Below are positions 46,745-56,007 of a stretch of 64,000 bases of DNA, one piece after another (the first letter of the stretch is position 1; the number at the start of each line of letters is the position of its first letter). Source of the DNA: CAVOGJ01 sp963700865 (GTDB lineage Bacteria; Planctomycetota; Planctomycetia; Pirellulales; Pirellulaceae); the NCBI GenBank assembly GCA_963700865.1, contig CAVOZC010000019.1, positions 186,001 through 250,000 on the forward strand, read 5' to 3'. Made by a program: the position numbers and the translations under genes. Below the pieces are notes generated by a model. It made no database searches and had not been told where the DNA came from. It saw only the letters and a list, made by a program, of their open reading frames with translations.

Positions 46745-47136
46745 GTCTCCAAGAAAAAAAAGGAACGTAAGCGGACCGAACAACACGAGTCGGAACGGAC
46801 CAAGGTCAAATATTTTTCAACGAACTTCCATTGAGTGTATTCGCATCGGCGGTTGATGCAACCGCCTATTTTTGCAGGAAGTGAGCGACGTCATCCCGCA
46901 AACAATGCTCCAGATTTTGCAAAATCCAGGATGTCCGGGGAGTCAGCGTTAGCATTAAACAGAGGCTTTTATTATGCTCGTCGCAGGGCGAGCGAGGGAC
47001 GCATTCGTAGCCGCTGGGCAACGGGACTTCGTTTTGCCGGCTCTACCGGGAATGTTTTGTCGTTGCTCGGCCACGAGCACCATCATTTGGCCGTCCGCCA
47101 GCGGGCGGCAACGCACGGGTATCAGGAAGGACGATC
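46745..47136. other. Divergent intergenic region with a perfect palindrome
   Basis: About 390 bp lie between the DNRLRE gene (minus) and the DUF1559 gene (plus). The palindrome at 46913-46926 lies here. I see no RNA gene or coding frame. Confidence 0.5.
46913..46926. promoter_or_regulatory. Palindrome GATTTTGCAAAATC, candidate operator
   Basis: This copy is identical, including the following C, to 26169-26182 and lies in another divergent gap, about 170 nt from the DNRLRE start. Recurrence of a 14-bp perfect palindrome near pectin-locus genes suggests a shared regulator site. Confidence 0.5.
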
Positions 47137-48144
47137 ATGTGCAATCAGCCTCAGTCATCTCGCTCTCGACCAGCTTTTACCTTGGTGGAGTTGTTGGTGG
47201 TGATCGCCATTATTGGAATTCTGGTTGCCTTGTTACTGCCGGCGGTCAATCAGGCCCGCGAGGCGGCACGCCGCATCCAATGCACGAACAACCTGCGGCA
47301 AGTCGCGCTGGCGGTGCACAATTATCACTCGTCCCGCAATGAATTGCCCCCGATGCGCGTCGACGATCATCAGCCGACCTGGTTGATGTTGATCCTGGAC
47401 CAGATCGAAGAGTCCGCGATCAAGGATCTGTGGGACAGCGAACTGGGCTGCTTCTACGATCAGGCCTACCAGACGCGTACGGCGACCGTTTCGTCCTATT
47501 TTTGCCCGTCGCTTTCCCACGATAGCCTGATCGCCCAAGCCGTTCCGGACAGCGTGCATAATCACACACGGCGCGACCCGGCGACGGGAGAGCCGTGGGC
47601 GGGTTCGATCGCCGACTATCGTTCGGTGTCGGGATCAACATGCACGATCTTCAAGGGTGGGGTGGCGATGATCGTCAACGGATCCTATTCCGGTGCGACG
47701 GGGCATCTTGTCGATGGCGCCATGCCGCAAGCCAACCGAGATCGCGTTCAGTATGCCGATTCAGGCCGTCGCAAATTGCGGTCATTTCGGGCAGAGACCT
47801 CATTTCGCAGCATCAAGGACGGCACCAGCAAAACCTTGTTGGCGGGTGAGGTCAGTCGCAGCCTGGCGGAATCGGGGCACGCCTTGAACGGCGACCACCT
47901 TCCCGGCTATCCCTTGGGGGAAACGCGGCCCTTCTGCCAGAATTGCACCATGTCGGACGAATTGGGAGGAGATCACGGTTTCGGCGGTGCCCACTCGGGC
48001 ATCGTAATGTTTGCCATGTGTGATGGAAGTGTGACGCCCGTATCCCGATCGACTGATTTGGCGGTGCTTGATCGCATGGCGTCCCGCGCCGATGGCCAAT
48101 ATTACGATTTGGAAGGGACGGCACCCAGTTGCCATGCCAATTGA
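47137..48144 (+). CDS. DUF1559 pseudopilin-like protein
   Basis: The 335-residue product begins MCNQPQSSRSRPAFTLVELLVVIAIIG, with a prepilin-like A/FTLVE site, then EAARRIQCTNNLRQVALAVHNYHSS, typical of the family. The C-terminus has GGAHSGIVMFAMCDGSVTPVS. AAGGA lies 5 nt before the ATG. Unlike the copies at 937-3152 it is not next to a sigma/FecR pair. It leads a plus-strand run with a small lipoprotein and a PEP-CTERM protein. Confidence 0.9.
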   Translation: MCNQPQSSRSRPAFTLVELLVVIAIIGILVALLLPAVNQAREAARRIQCTNNLRQVALAVHNYHSSRNELPPMRVDDHQPTWLMLILDQIEESAIKDLWDSELGCFYDQAYQTRTATVSSYFCPSLSHDSLIAQAVPDSVHNHTRRDPATGEPWAGSIADYRSVSGSTCTIFKGGVAMIVNGSYSGATGHLVDGAMPQANRDRVQYADSGRRKLRSFRAETSFRSIKDGTSKTLLAGEVSRSLAESGHALNGDHLPGYPLGETRPFCQNCTMSDELGGDHGFGGAHSGIVMFAMCDGSVTPVSRSTDLAVLDRMASRADGQYYDLEGTAPSCHAN

Positions 48145-48191
48145 ACCTTGTTGATGTCTTGGCATCCGCCTTCAGCCCACTTGAGAATTGA

Positions 48192-48599
48192 ATGCACGCC
48201 ATCGATCGACTCCGGCAGCATGGCCACCTGATCGTCCTCATCGCCTTGTGGGTGGCTGGTTGTGGAAATCAAGGGAGAACGCCTGTCTCTGGAACACTGA
48301 CCACTGCCGATGGCAGTCCCCTGGTCGGTGCCCGCGTCACCGTGAGATCGAGTGAAAGTGGCGCCTGGGCAACGGCGACGACGGATGCCGCCGGCCGTTT
48401 TGAATTGACCGAGGCGGAACAGAAAGGTGTCCCTTCTGGTCGCTATTACGTGACCATCGTCGAGGACCTCGGCGATTGGGATCACCCACGACGGCCATCG
48501 ATCCACAAGAAATACGACAACGCGGCGACGTCGCAATTAGAATTGGTCGTGGACGGAGGGGAGAAGATTACTTGGAATCTAAAGTTGGATTCACCCTGA
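48192..48599 (+). CDS. Small lipoprotein with carboxypeptidase-regulatory-like domain
   Basis: The 135-residue protein has a lipoprotein signal (LIVLIALWVAGCGN, lipobox VAGC). A beta-sandwich of the carboxypeptidase-regulatory type follows: PVSGTLTTADGSPLVGARVTVRSSE, then TTDAAGRFELTEAEQKGVPSGRYYVTI. Such small lipoproteins very often follow DUF1559 genes in planctomycetes; here the gap is 47 nt. Function is unknown, presumably envelope-associated. Confidence 0.85.
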   Translation: MHAIDRLRQHGHLIVLIALWVAGCGNQGRTPVSGTLTTADGSPLVGARVTVRSSESGAWATATTDAAGRFELTEAEQKGVPSGRYYVTIVEDLGDWDHPRRPSIHKKYDNAATSQLELVVDGGEKITWNLKLDSP

Positions 48600-48630
48600 A
48601 CCGAAGGTTTTTAAACTTGGGAGTCGAGCA

Positions 48631-50403
48631 ATGATCAGACGAACGATGCGTGGGATAGTGCATCTGCTGGTGGCAAGTGCCGTGTTACTTGGTGCCAATG
48701 AGCTGCATGCTGCCATCGCCTACGATGGAGATGGCGGAACCAACTGGTGGTTTGACCCATTGAATTGGAGTCGCGAGACTCCCGCGCCCCCCTGTCCGTG
48801 TCTGCCCCCTTCGCAGGATGACGGAACCGGCGTGGTGACGGCATCCGATGCTCAGATCAACGGGGGCTCGCTGCCGACCTGGGACCTGACGGGTGAGGGG
48901 GTCGTCTATGATCCCGCCAACGATCCGTTTTTTGCCGCGGCGGCCGGCTTCAACTATCCCACCGGTTCTCCGGCGGCCGCCATCGTGGGCAGCGATTACG
49001 GTCCGGAGCACATCTATCGTCTCTACATCGCGCGTAACGTCGGGACGGAGAATCTGCTGACGATCAAGAGTGGTGATTTGGTGATTTCCAGCACCACGGT
49101 CATTGGTCGTTCCGGGAGTACGACGGCCGACCCCAACGAGGGTCGCATCAATCAGCTAGGTGGTCGCCTGCGCTTGCCGTTGACCTCGATGGATATTGGA
49201 CTTTCCGAGACGTCTGGCTGGGGGAACGGGGTTTATGACTACCGCGCGGGCATCGCAGAGTTTTCATTGGAGGGAGGCGACGGCCTTCGCATCGCCCATG
49301 GCCGTAGCGGGACCGGCAACGGCAATGGTCGCGTGATCGTCCACAATCCGAATTCGGGCGGTTACTTGCGGACCTGGGATTTCAATAACGTGTCCTACCG
49401 GGGAGACGGGGGCGCCGGCAATCCCGATGGCGTGACGCAAGGCGTGGCCGTGAATGAATTCCATTTCGAAAACGGGGGCACGCGACCGGTGCAAGTGGCT
49501 CGCAGTCTGACCCTCAATAATGGTCAGGACCTGACGACGATGGCCACCATGTCGACGCGGCTGGAATTGGTGCTCAACGAGGCGCCGACTGTCAATATGG
49601 ACGGCGTCCCGCTCGACCTGGGGCTGTTCGACACGAATTTCGACATCGGCTTTGGCGACAACGGAGGTACCGTGCGTGGGTTCGGGGATATTAACGGAGA
49701 CATGGAGACCGACGCCGTCTACGCGAACGCGGATGGCTCTGTCTTCTATCTCGAAGGCGATACCGTGTCGGCCAAATTTGGCAATGTCCAGTACAACTGG
49801 TCGATCAGCTATACCGGCGAAATCACCTGGTCCGACGCGGACAACAGCGTGGTGGCGTCGATCGCTGGTCCTGGCACGTCCAACGACGTGGTCCTGATCG
49901 GGCTGAGCTCCGAAATGGTCGGCGTTTCTGGCGACTTTAATAACGATGGCAACTGGGATTGCGATGATATCAACGCCCTCACGGCGGCGATCGCAAGTTC
50001 CAGTTCGGATCTGGCATTTGACATGAACGGAGACGGCACGATCAGCGGCGCGGACCTCACGGATCCTGGCGACGGCTGGCTCGCCGTGGGAGGTGCCAAC
50101 AATCCGACAGATACGGGGGGCAACGCCTTCCTCGTCGGAGATGCCAATCTGGACGGCACGGTGGACGTGTCCGATTTCAACATTTGGAATAGCGCCAAGT
50201 TTACCAGCACCTCGGACTGGTGCGTGGGGGACTTTAACGCGGACGGCTCCGCCGATGTCTCCGATTTTAACGCGTGGAATTCGAATAAGTTTCAATCCAG
50301 CGCGGGTGGCGCGGCGGTCGTGCCGGAACCGGCGACCACGGCCTTTCTGGTTCCACTCGCCTTGTTGGCTGTTCATTCGGTGCGCCGTCGCCGGGTTGCT
50401 TAA
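48631..50403 (+). CDS. PEP-CTERM protein with dockerin-like repeats
   Basis: ATG 48631 has GGGAG upstream and begins a signal peptide (MIRRTMRGIVHLLVASAVLLGANELHAA). The 590-residue protein has a beta-rich passenger (IAYDGDGGTNWWFDPLNWS...). A dockerin-like segment follows from about residue 430 (GDFNNDGNWDCDDINALTAAI, GDANLDGTVDVSDFNIWNSAKF, GDFNADGSADVSDFNAWNSNKF), and the end is VVPEPATTAFLVPLALLAVHSVRRRRVA. It shares the paired VSDFN-x-WN module with two PL1 lyases in this window. A perfect terminator follows at 50440. Its substrate, if any, is unknown. Confidence 0.9.
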   Translation: MIRRTMRGIVHLLVASAVLLGANELHAAIAYDGDGGTNWWFDPLNWSRETPAPPCPCLPPSQDDGTGVVTASDAQINGGSLPTWDLTGEGVVYDPANDPFFAAAAGFNYPTGSPAAAIVGSDYGPEHIYRLYIARNVGTENLLTIKSGDLVISSTTVIGRSGSTTADPNEGRINQLGGRLRLPLTSMDIGLSETSGWGNGVYDYRAGIAEFSLEGGDGLRIAHGRSGTGNGNGRVIVHNPNSGGYLRTWDFNNVSYRGDGGAGNPDGVTQGVAVNEFHFENGGTRPVQVARSLTLNNGQDLTTMATMSTRLELVLNEAPTVNMDGVPLDLGLFDTNFDIGFGDNGGTVRGFGDINGDMETDAVYANADGSVFYLEGDTVSAKFGNVQYNWSISYTGEITWSDADNSVVASIAGPGTSNDVVLIGLSSEMVGVSGDFNNDGNWDCDDINALTAAIASSSSDLAFDMNGDGTISGADLTDPGDGWLAVGGANNPTDTGGNAFLVGDANLDGTVDVSDFNIWNSAKFTSTSDWCVGDFNADGSADVSDFNAWNSNKFQSSAGGAAVVPEPATTAFLVPLALLAVHSVRRRRVA

Positions 50404-50439
50404 GCGGCGTGGCATTACGCATTGATAAGTAACGAAGCC

Positions 50440-50478
50440 GAACGACTGGCCGGCGTGGTGTCGGCCAGTCGTTCTTTT
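50440..50478 (+). terminator. Strong rho-independent terminator
   Basis: A perfect 13-bp stem (GAACGACTGGCCG / CGGCCAGTCGTTC) with a 9-nt loop is followed by TTTT. It ends the DUF1559 / lipoprotein / PEP-CTERM transcription unit. Confidence 0.88.
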
Positions 50479-50550
50479 CAACGGACGGAAATCAATGGAG
50501 CGGATGCACTTGCCACGCATATCCGCCATGGACTTTGATGGATCACAGTA

Positions 50551-51942
50551 ATGACTAACGCCCAGCCACCACGTCATTCCCGTACGCCGCATCCGTCGCG
50601 CCGATTATCGGGTTTCGTTTGCTACGCGATAGTCTGTTGCCTCGCCCTCTACGGCAGCAGCTTTGGTCAGACGACCGGCTGGGAAGCGGTCGAAGCGCTG
50701 CTGACGGAGATCGTCGCCCCCTCCTTCCCGGACAGGGATTTTGTGCTTACGGATTTTCGTCGCGACGGAGAGGATCCCCAAGACTGGGCGCCCGCGTTTT
50801 CGCGGGCCATTACAAAATGTCACGAGGCAGGCGGTGGGCGGGTCGTCGTCCCCGCGGGCCGCTGGAGGGTCGGCGGACCCATTCGCCTCAAAAGCCACGT
50901 CAATCTCCACTTGGTGGAGGGAAGCACGCTCTTGTTCTCGAACGACCCGTCCGACTACCTGCCCCCCGTCTTCACCCGGTTCGAAGGGACCGAGTTGATG
51001 AATTATTCGCCGCCCATCTACGCACTCGATGAAGCGAACATCGCGGTGACCGGCTCGGGGACGCTCGATGGTCAGGCCTCGGAGAAGTCATGGTGGGATT
51101 GGAAGGGGGACGGCGACGGCGACATTGCAAAATTGCGCTCGCTGGCCGAAACGGGAACGCCCCCCGAGCAGCGCATCTTTGGAGATGGATTCCACCTGCG
51201 GCCGAATTTTGTGCAGTTTTATCGCTGCCGGCAAGTGCTGATCGAAGGCGTTACGGTGACCGGTTCACCCATGTGGAATCTCCATCCGGTCCTTTGCGAA
51301 AATGTGATTGTTCGCGGCGTCACGGTGGACAGCCATGGTCCCAACAACGACGGCTGCAATCCCGAATCATGTCGCAACGTGCTCATCGAGGATTGCAAAT
51401 TCGACACAGGCGATGATTGTATTGCGATTAAAGCCGGCAGAGACGCGGATGGACGGAGGGTGGCGGTGGCGAGTGAGAACATCGTCGTGCGACGGTGCCA
51501 GATGAAAGATGGGCATGGTGGCGTGGTCTTGGGCAGTGAAATGACGGGCGGAATTCGCAACGTGTTCGTGGAGGATTGTCAAATGGACAGCCCCCACCTC
51601 GAACGGGCCATAAGGCTGAAGTCAAATTCGATGCGCGGCGGGTTTCTGGAAAATCTCTTCGTCCGCAACATTACGGTCGGGGAAGTAAGCGATGCCGTGC
51701 TGCGCATTAATCTGGAGTATTCCACCGAGAGGGGGAATCACTTTCCCCTGGTCCGCAATATCCACCTGGAAAATGTGACGTCGGCGAAGAGTCGTTATCC
51801 ACTCTACCTGGTCGGCCTTGAGCAGCAACCTATTCAGGATGTCACGCTGGTGAATTGTACGTTCGCCGATGCCAAAAAACCGAGCGTCATGAGGTATGTT
51901 GAGGAACTGAACTTGCGAAATGTGTCACAACCTGGCGACTGA
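50551..51942 (+). CDS. GH28 polygalacturonase, exported
   Basis: The 463-residue protein carries a signal peptide (FVCYAIVCCLALYGSSFGQ) and a right-handed beta-helix with all GH28 motifs: NNDGCNPESC (first Asp), DTGDDCIAIK (two Asp), GHGGVVLGSE (His) and RAIRLKSN (Arg-Lys). It hydrolyses alpha-1,4-galacturonosyl links; the extended N-terminus fits the exo-acting or rhamnogalacturonan-type bacterial members, which I cannot separate by eye. It is preceded by a terminator, so it has its own promoter in the 70-bp gap, and it is followed by a PL9-like lyase. Confidence 0.93.
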   Translation: MTNAQPPRHSRTPHPSRRLSGFVCYAIVCCLALYGSSFGQTTGWEAVEALLTEIVAPSFPDRDFVLTDFRRDGEDPQDWAPAFSRAITKCHEAGGGRVVVPAGRWRVGGPIRLKSHVNLHLVEGSTLLFSNDPSDYLPPVFTRFEGTELMNYSPPIYALDEANIAVTGSGTLDGQASEKSWWDWKGDGDGDIAKLRSLAETGTPPEQRIFGDGFHLRPNFVQFYRCRQVLIEGVTVTGSPMWNLHPVLCENVIVRGVTVDSHGPNNDGCNPESCRNVLIEDCKFDTGDDCIAIKAGRDADGRRVAVASENIVVRRCQMKDGHGGVVLGSEMTGGIRNVFVEDCQMDSPHLERAIRLKSNSMRGGFLENLFVRNITVGEVSDAVLRINLEYSTERGNHFPLVRNIHLENVTSAKSRYPLYLVGLEQQPIQDVTLVNCTFADAKKPSVMRYVEELNLRNVSQPGD

Positions 51943-52058
51943 GACAACGATCGACACGACGTGACGTGCCCGCGTAACCGTGGGCGCCTGACGCTCGATC
52001 GGGAATGCCGGTGACCTTGCCTGAACCGCTTCAGGGGAATCGAAATCGAGATGCAAAT

Positions 52059-53530
52059 ATGATGGTCAAGTTGAGATGGCGGCGGTATCTGGTCATGATC
52101 GTGATCATCTGCTGTGCAAGTTTGGCTGGCGGCGCCGAGTGGTACCTGTCGCCGCTCGGCAATGACGGAAACGATGGCACGCTGCAGAATCCCTGGGCAT
52201 CCTTTTCCTTCGCGATTGATCAATTGACGCCCGGAGATACCTTAGTCGTCCGGGGGGGCACCTACGACATCGATACCCAGGTACGCTGGCGAACGAATCA
52301 GGGAGGAACGGCCGCCCAGCCGATTCGGATTTGGGCGGCGGCGGGCGAACAGCCGATCCTTGATTTCTCCACGATGTCCGCGACGCTGGGTGCGAGTAGC
52401 GGCCGCGGCATGCAGATCGACAACAACGTGAATTACTTGCATTTTCGTGGCCTCACCATCCAAGGTGCCAAGGACAATGGGCTGTACAATGAGGGCGACT
52501 TCAATGTCTTTGAACGTTTGACCTTGCGGCAGAATGCCGATTCGGGTCTGCAATTGAGTGGTGACGCAGCGCACAACCTGATCCTGAATTGCGACTCGTA
52601 CGAAAATTTTGATCCCCATAACGGTGGCGAAAACGCGGATGGATTTGCCGCCAAGTTCAATCAGCTGGGCCCGGGAAACGTCTTTGACGGCAATCGCGCC
52701 TGGGGCAATTCCGACGATGGTTGGGATCTTTGGCAAGCCGCCAACGGGGTTGTTATTCGCAACTCGTGGGCCTTCGACAACGGGATCGACATTTGGAATG
52801 TGGGGAGCGGCTTCAATGGCGACGGGAATGGATTTAAGCTCGGCCAGGACAGCGGTGGCCATTTATTGACCAACGTCCTGGCGTGGCAAAATCAGGTCCG
52901 CGGCATCGATGTGAATGGCAACGGTACGGGTGTGCAGGTCTTCAATTCCACGGTTTACGACTCAGGAAGAAACTGGCAGTTTGACGAAACGGCGGCTCAA
53001 ACCGTTAACCCCCACGAGTTGCGAAACAACATTTCTTTTGGCGGTAGCCAATCCGACCAGTTCCTGTCCGGCGTGGATGGCTCATTCAACACCTGGAACG
53101 GCATGACCGCTACTGCCGCGGATTTCAAATCGCTGGACGATTCCATTGCACGTGGACCAAGGCGGTCGGATGGAAGCCTGCCCGTGAGCGACTTTCTCCG
53201 CCTGGCGGCGGATAGCGACCTGATCAATAGCGGCACGGGCGTCGGACTCTCCTGTTACATAACGCCGGACTTGGGCGCGTTCGAGTCGCTGCCGGGCGAT
53301 TTCAACTTCGACGGCATCGTGGACGGAGCCGACTTTACCGTGTGGCGTGACGGACTGGGAACGAGCTTCGTCGCCGAGGATTATGAAGTATGGGCCGATC
53401 ATTTGAACGCCAGGTTGCGCCTGGCTGCTTCACTGCGGTACCGGAACCCAGCCTGCCGATTGTGCTCGCGTTCGGCATTGCATGTTGGATGGTAGGCCGT
53501 CAAGGATTGCGTATTCCGCGTAGCGACTGA
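52059..53530 (+). CDS. PL9-like pectate lyase with dockerin-like repeat and PEP-CTERM, frameshifted at the 3' end
   Basis: I chose ATG 52059 (MMVKLRWRRYLVMIVIICCASLAGGAEWYLSPLGNDGNDG), giving a signal peptide. A parallel beta-helix follows with the PL9-type block GGENADGFAAKFNQLGPGNVFDGNRAWGNSDDGWDLW. A dockerin-like pair (GDFNFDGIVDGADFTVWRDGLG, AEDYEVWADHLN) comes next. The frame then runs out at 53495 without the expected tail. Another frame gives FTAVPEPSLPIVLAFGIACWMVG and stops at 53530, a PEP-CTERM end. The break is near 53410-53420. Expected role: endo-cleavage of polygalacturonate at the cell surface. Confidence 0.82.
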
Positions 53531-53537
53531 GTTGTCA

Positions 53538-54723
53538 ATGGATGCTCCTCAGGAAATTGCACTCGCCTTTCCCCGCCGGAACACTCAGGAAATCCTGGTT
53601 CAAGGCGTGCTGCGGTATGCCCGCGAAAACGGGCTTGCCTGGACGTACATTTCGGCACCCGAGTCTGTCTCGCTGACCATCGAGGATCTGATCGGTTGGC
53701 CAGGCGACGGCATTATTGCCTCGCTACAGACGCCGACGCAGATGCAATTGGCGCAGAGCCTGAACTTGCCGATTGTCAATATCTCTAGTGCGCTCCCCGA
53801 TCCTCAAACACCTAGTTGTGTGACTGACAACGAGGCGATCGGGCAGATGGCCGCGGAGCATCTGCTCAGTCTGCGCCTATCAGCGATATGCTTATTATGG
53901 CTTGATGGATGTCGAGTATTCCAAGCAGCGCTATGTCGCCTTTGATCGGGCCATCCGCAATGCGGGGTATGGAACGGAACGGCTGCTCGTCACGTCGACG
54001 TTCGGTTTGCAGGGAAATCGCTGGCTCAGTCAGCACCAGGCGCTCACCGACTGGCTGGGGGGATTGGAAACGCCGATCGCGGTGTTTGCTGTTTCGGATT
54101 ACCGTGCCCGCCAGGTCCTGGATGCGTGCGGTCACCTCAAATTACGCGTGCCAGATGATGTGGTCGTGCTGGGTGTGGACAACGAACACCTGGTTTGCGA
54201 CCACTCGGTCCCCACACTCAGCAGCGTGGCTCGCAACGACGGCCTCGTGGGCTACACGGCGGCCGGTATGCTGCATGCGTTAATGACTCACCAACAACTG
54301 GCTCGGAACATCGAGACGATTCCTCCGCTGCATGTCGTGCAGCGTGAATCCACGGCGCGGTTTGCGGTCGCGGATCCTCGCTTACAAGATGCCATCACCT
54401 TTCTTTTCGAACATCTCCACGAACCGATTTCGATTGAGGACATCACCCGGCATGCGCACGTCTCGCGGCGATGGCTGGAATACGCCTTTCGGGAAAAACT
54501 TGGCGAAACCCCCTTTCAGTACTTGCGTCGGCATCGCGTGGCACTCGCCCGACAATTGCTCGTCAACCAGCCTCAAGGAAAGCTCAGTGGCGTCGCCTTG
54601 CGGTGTGGTTTTTCCTCGGCCAAGCAATTAGCCGCGGCGTTCCAGCAAACCTATGGGATGAGTCCACGGGACTATCGGCGCGACGTGTTTCCCGAACATG
54701 AGCGGACCGATCCGGGCGCGTGA
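53538..54723 (+). CDS. XylR-type AraC-family regulator with LacI-like sensor domain, frameshifted
   Basis: ATG 53538 begins MDAPQEIALAFPRRNTQEILVQGVLRYARE, the start of a periplasmic-binding/LacI-like ligand domain. It continues to AAEHLLSL, and in another frame YQRYAYYGLMDVEYSKQRYVAFDRAI...VVVLGVDNEHLVCD. Residues about 290-385 are the AraC-type double HTH (ISIEDITRHAHVSRRWLEYAFREKLGETPFQYLRR...GFSSAKQL...GMSPRDYRR). The break is near 53875-53882. The family responds to a sugar, such as xylose in E. coli XylR, and activates catabolic genes. Located after the pectin lyases, it is the best candidate regulator of this locus. Its HTH resembles the orphan HTH at 4679-5239. Confidence 0.85.
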
Positions 54724-54762
54724 GCCGCCGCCCACCCAGGCCCCTGACGGGGCCGGTGCGCC

Positions 54763-56007
54763 TTAGAGGCGGAGGAAGATGCCGCGGCGATAGAGTCCGT
54801 AGCAGACCAGCCACCAACCACCCAGCCACAATACGACCCACGCCCAGCCGGCTACGGCGGCGGAACCCGACAAGTGCTCGCCCCAGGTGAGGATTGCCGC
54901 CGTGATGCCGTCCGAGCCCCCGCCCGGCACGGGAAGTTGCCACTTGCTGAAGATCGTCTTGAAGCTCAGTTCGGCGCCGATGTAGAGCGTCAGGGCATTG
55001 GTGCCGTACACTCGCAACGGCCAAGCGGTGGTCCAGCCCGCCACATCGATGATCGCGTAAAAGAATGACAATAGCAGGGTGCCGGTGCCGGCCGCCAGCA
55101 GGCAGTAGGCAGGACTGAAGAACCACTTGCTGTAAGGAATGGTGAAGCGACCCCAGAGCCCCGTTCCGTCCGGTTGATAGCCCCATTGCAGCAGGACCCC
55201 AACGGCCACCAGCACGACTCCGAAAACGGCCACGCGAAGTGCCGCCTTCCAGTTGCGTTTCGCGGCCAGTTGCTCGGTGGCATAGGCCCCGAACAAAGCC
55301 ACCACGGCCAGTGGCAAATACTGCTGGCTCATCCCCCACCAGCCGAGGAACTGCTGGCCGATGCCCGGCGGCCAGTGCTCGAGATGGACGACCCGCTTGA
55401 CGGCGTCAAACTGAGCCCAGGTGCCGGGTCCCAGGGGAGCTCTTGCCAGGGCGCGGGAATCGACGAGCCCGTTCAGCCACGGCCAGGGCAACAGCGTCAT
55501 CAACGCCCACTTGCCCAGCAGCACGCCCACGATCAACGCGATTCGCCACCCTTGGGGCAGCATCCATACGGCCACGGCAACCACGTAGGCGGCGGCGATC
55601 AATTGCAAGATGTTCCATTTGAGCAGGTCCGTCCACTGCAGGGGCGTGGTATAAGCGTCCGCGGCGACAGTTAGCACAACACCCCACAAATAGAGCAGGA
55701 GGGCTCGACGAATGACCCGCGCCATGATGCCGAGGCTGGTGAGTCCGCGGCGATGCATGCCTTGCAGAGACAGGGGAATCGCGGCGCCAGCGATAAATAG
55801 AAACCAAGGGAAGACGAGATCCGCAAAGGTGGCTCCCTGCTGAGGATCGTTCCAGGGGACGTGGAACCACTGAGCCGGAAAGACCGACTCGTTCCAAGTC
55901 ATATTCACGAGCAACATCGCGGCAATGTCAAAGCCGCGAAAGGCGTCCAGCGCAAGGAGTCGTACGGAAGGTGCTTCAGCGGTTACGGAAGATTCGCGGG
56001 CAGCCAT
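54763..56007 (-). CDS. DUF5009 / HGSNAT-like membrane acyltransferase
   Basis: The start is taken at ATG 56007 (MAARESSVTAEAPSVRLLALDAFRGFDIAAMLLVNM); the open frame extends 22 codons upstream and no ribosome site decides it. The roughly 414-residue protein has about 10-11 membrane helices. Family features include RLLALDAFRGFDI, FADLVFPWFLFIAGAAIPLSL and RVYGTNALTLYIGAELSFK. Relatives include human heparan-alpha-glucosaminide N-acetyltransferase, which passes acetyl groups across a membrane. In planctomycetes and Bacteroidetes it is common beside glycan loci. It is convergent with the XylR gene. A role in acetylating glycan fragments is inferred only. Confidence 0.88.
   Translation of the reverse strand: MAARESSVTAEAPSVRLLALDAFRGFDIAAMLLVNMTWNESVFPAQWFHVPWNDPQQGATFADLVFPWFLFIAGAAIPLSLQGMHRRGLTSLGIMARVIRRALLLYLWGVVLTVAADAYTTPLQWTDLLKWNILQLIAAAYVVAVAVWMLPQGWRIALIVGVLLGKWALMTLLPWPWLNGLVDSRALARAPLGPGTWAQFDAVKRVVHLEHWPPGIGQQFLGWWGMSQQYLPLAVVALFGAYATEQLAAKRNWKAALRVAVFGVVLVAVGVLLQWGYQPDGTGLWGRFTIPYSKWFFSPAYCLLAAGTGTLLLSFFYAIIDVAGWTTAWPLRVYGTNALTLYIGAELSFKTIFSKWQLPVPGGGSDGITAAILTWGEHLSGSAAVAGWAWVVLWLGGWWLVCYGLYRRGIFLRL

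Noticed and set aside
49264..50592. Long antisense frame (442 codons) over the PEP-CTERM gene
   Set aside because: It overlaps the dockerin and PEP-CTERM coding region and a strong terminator. Its own composition shows no domain.
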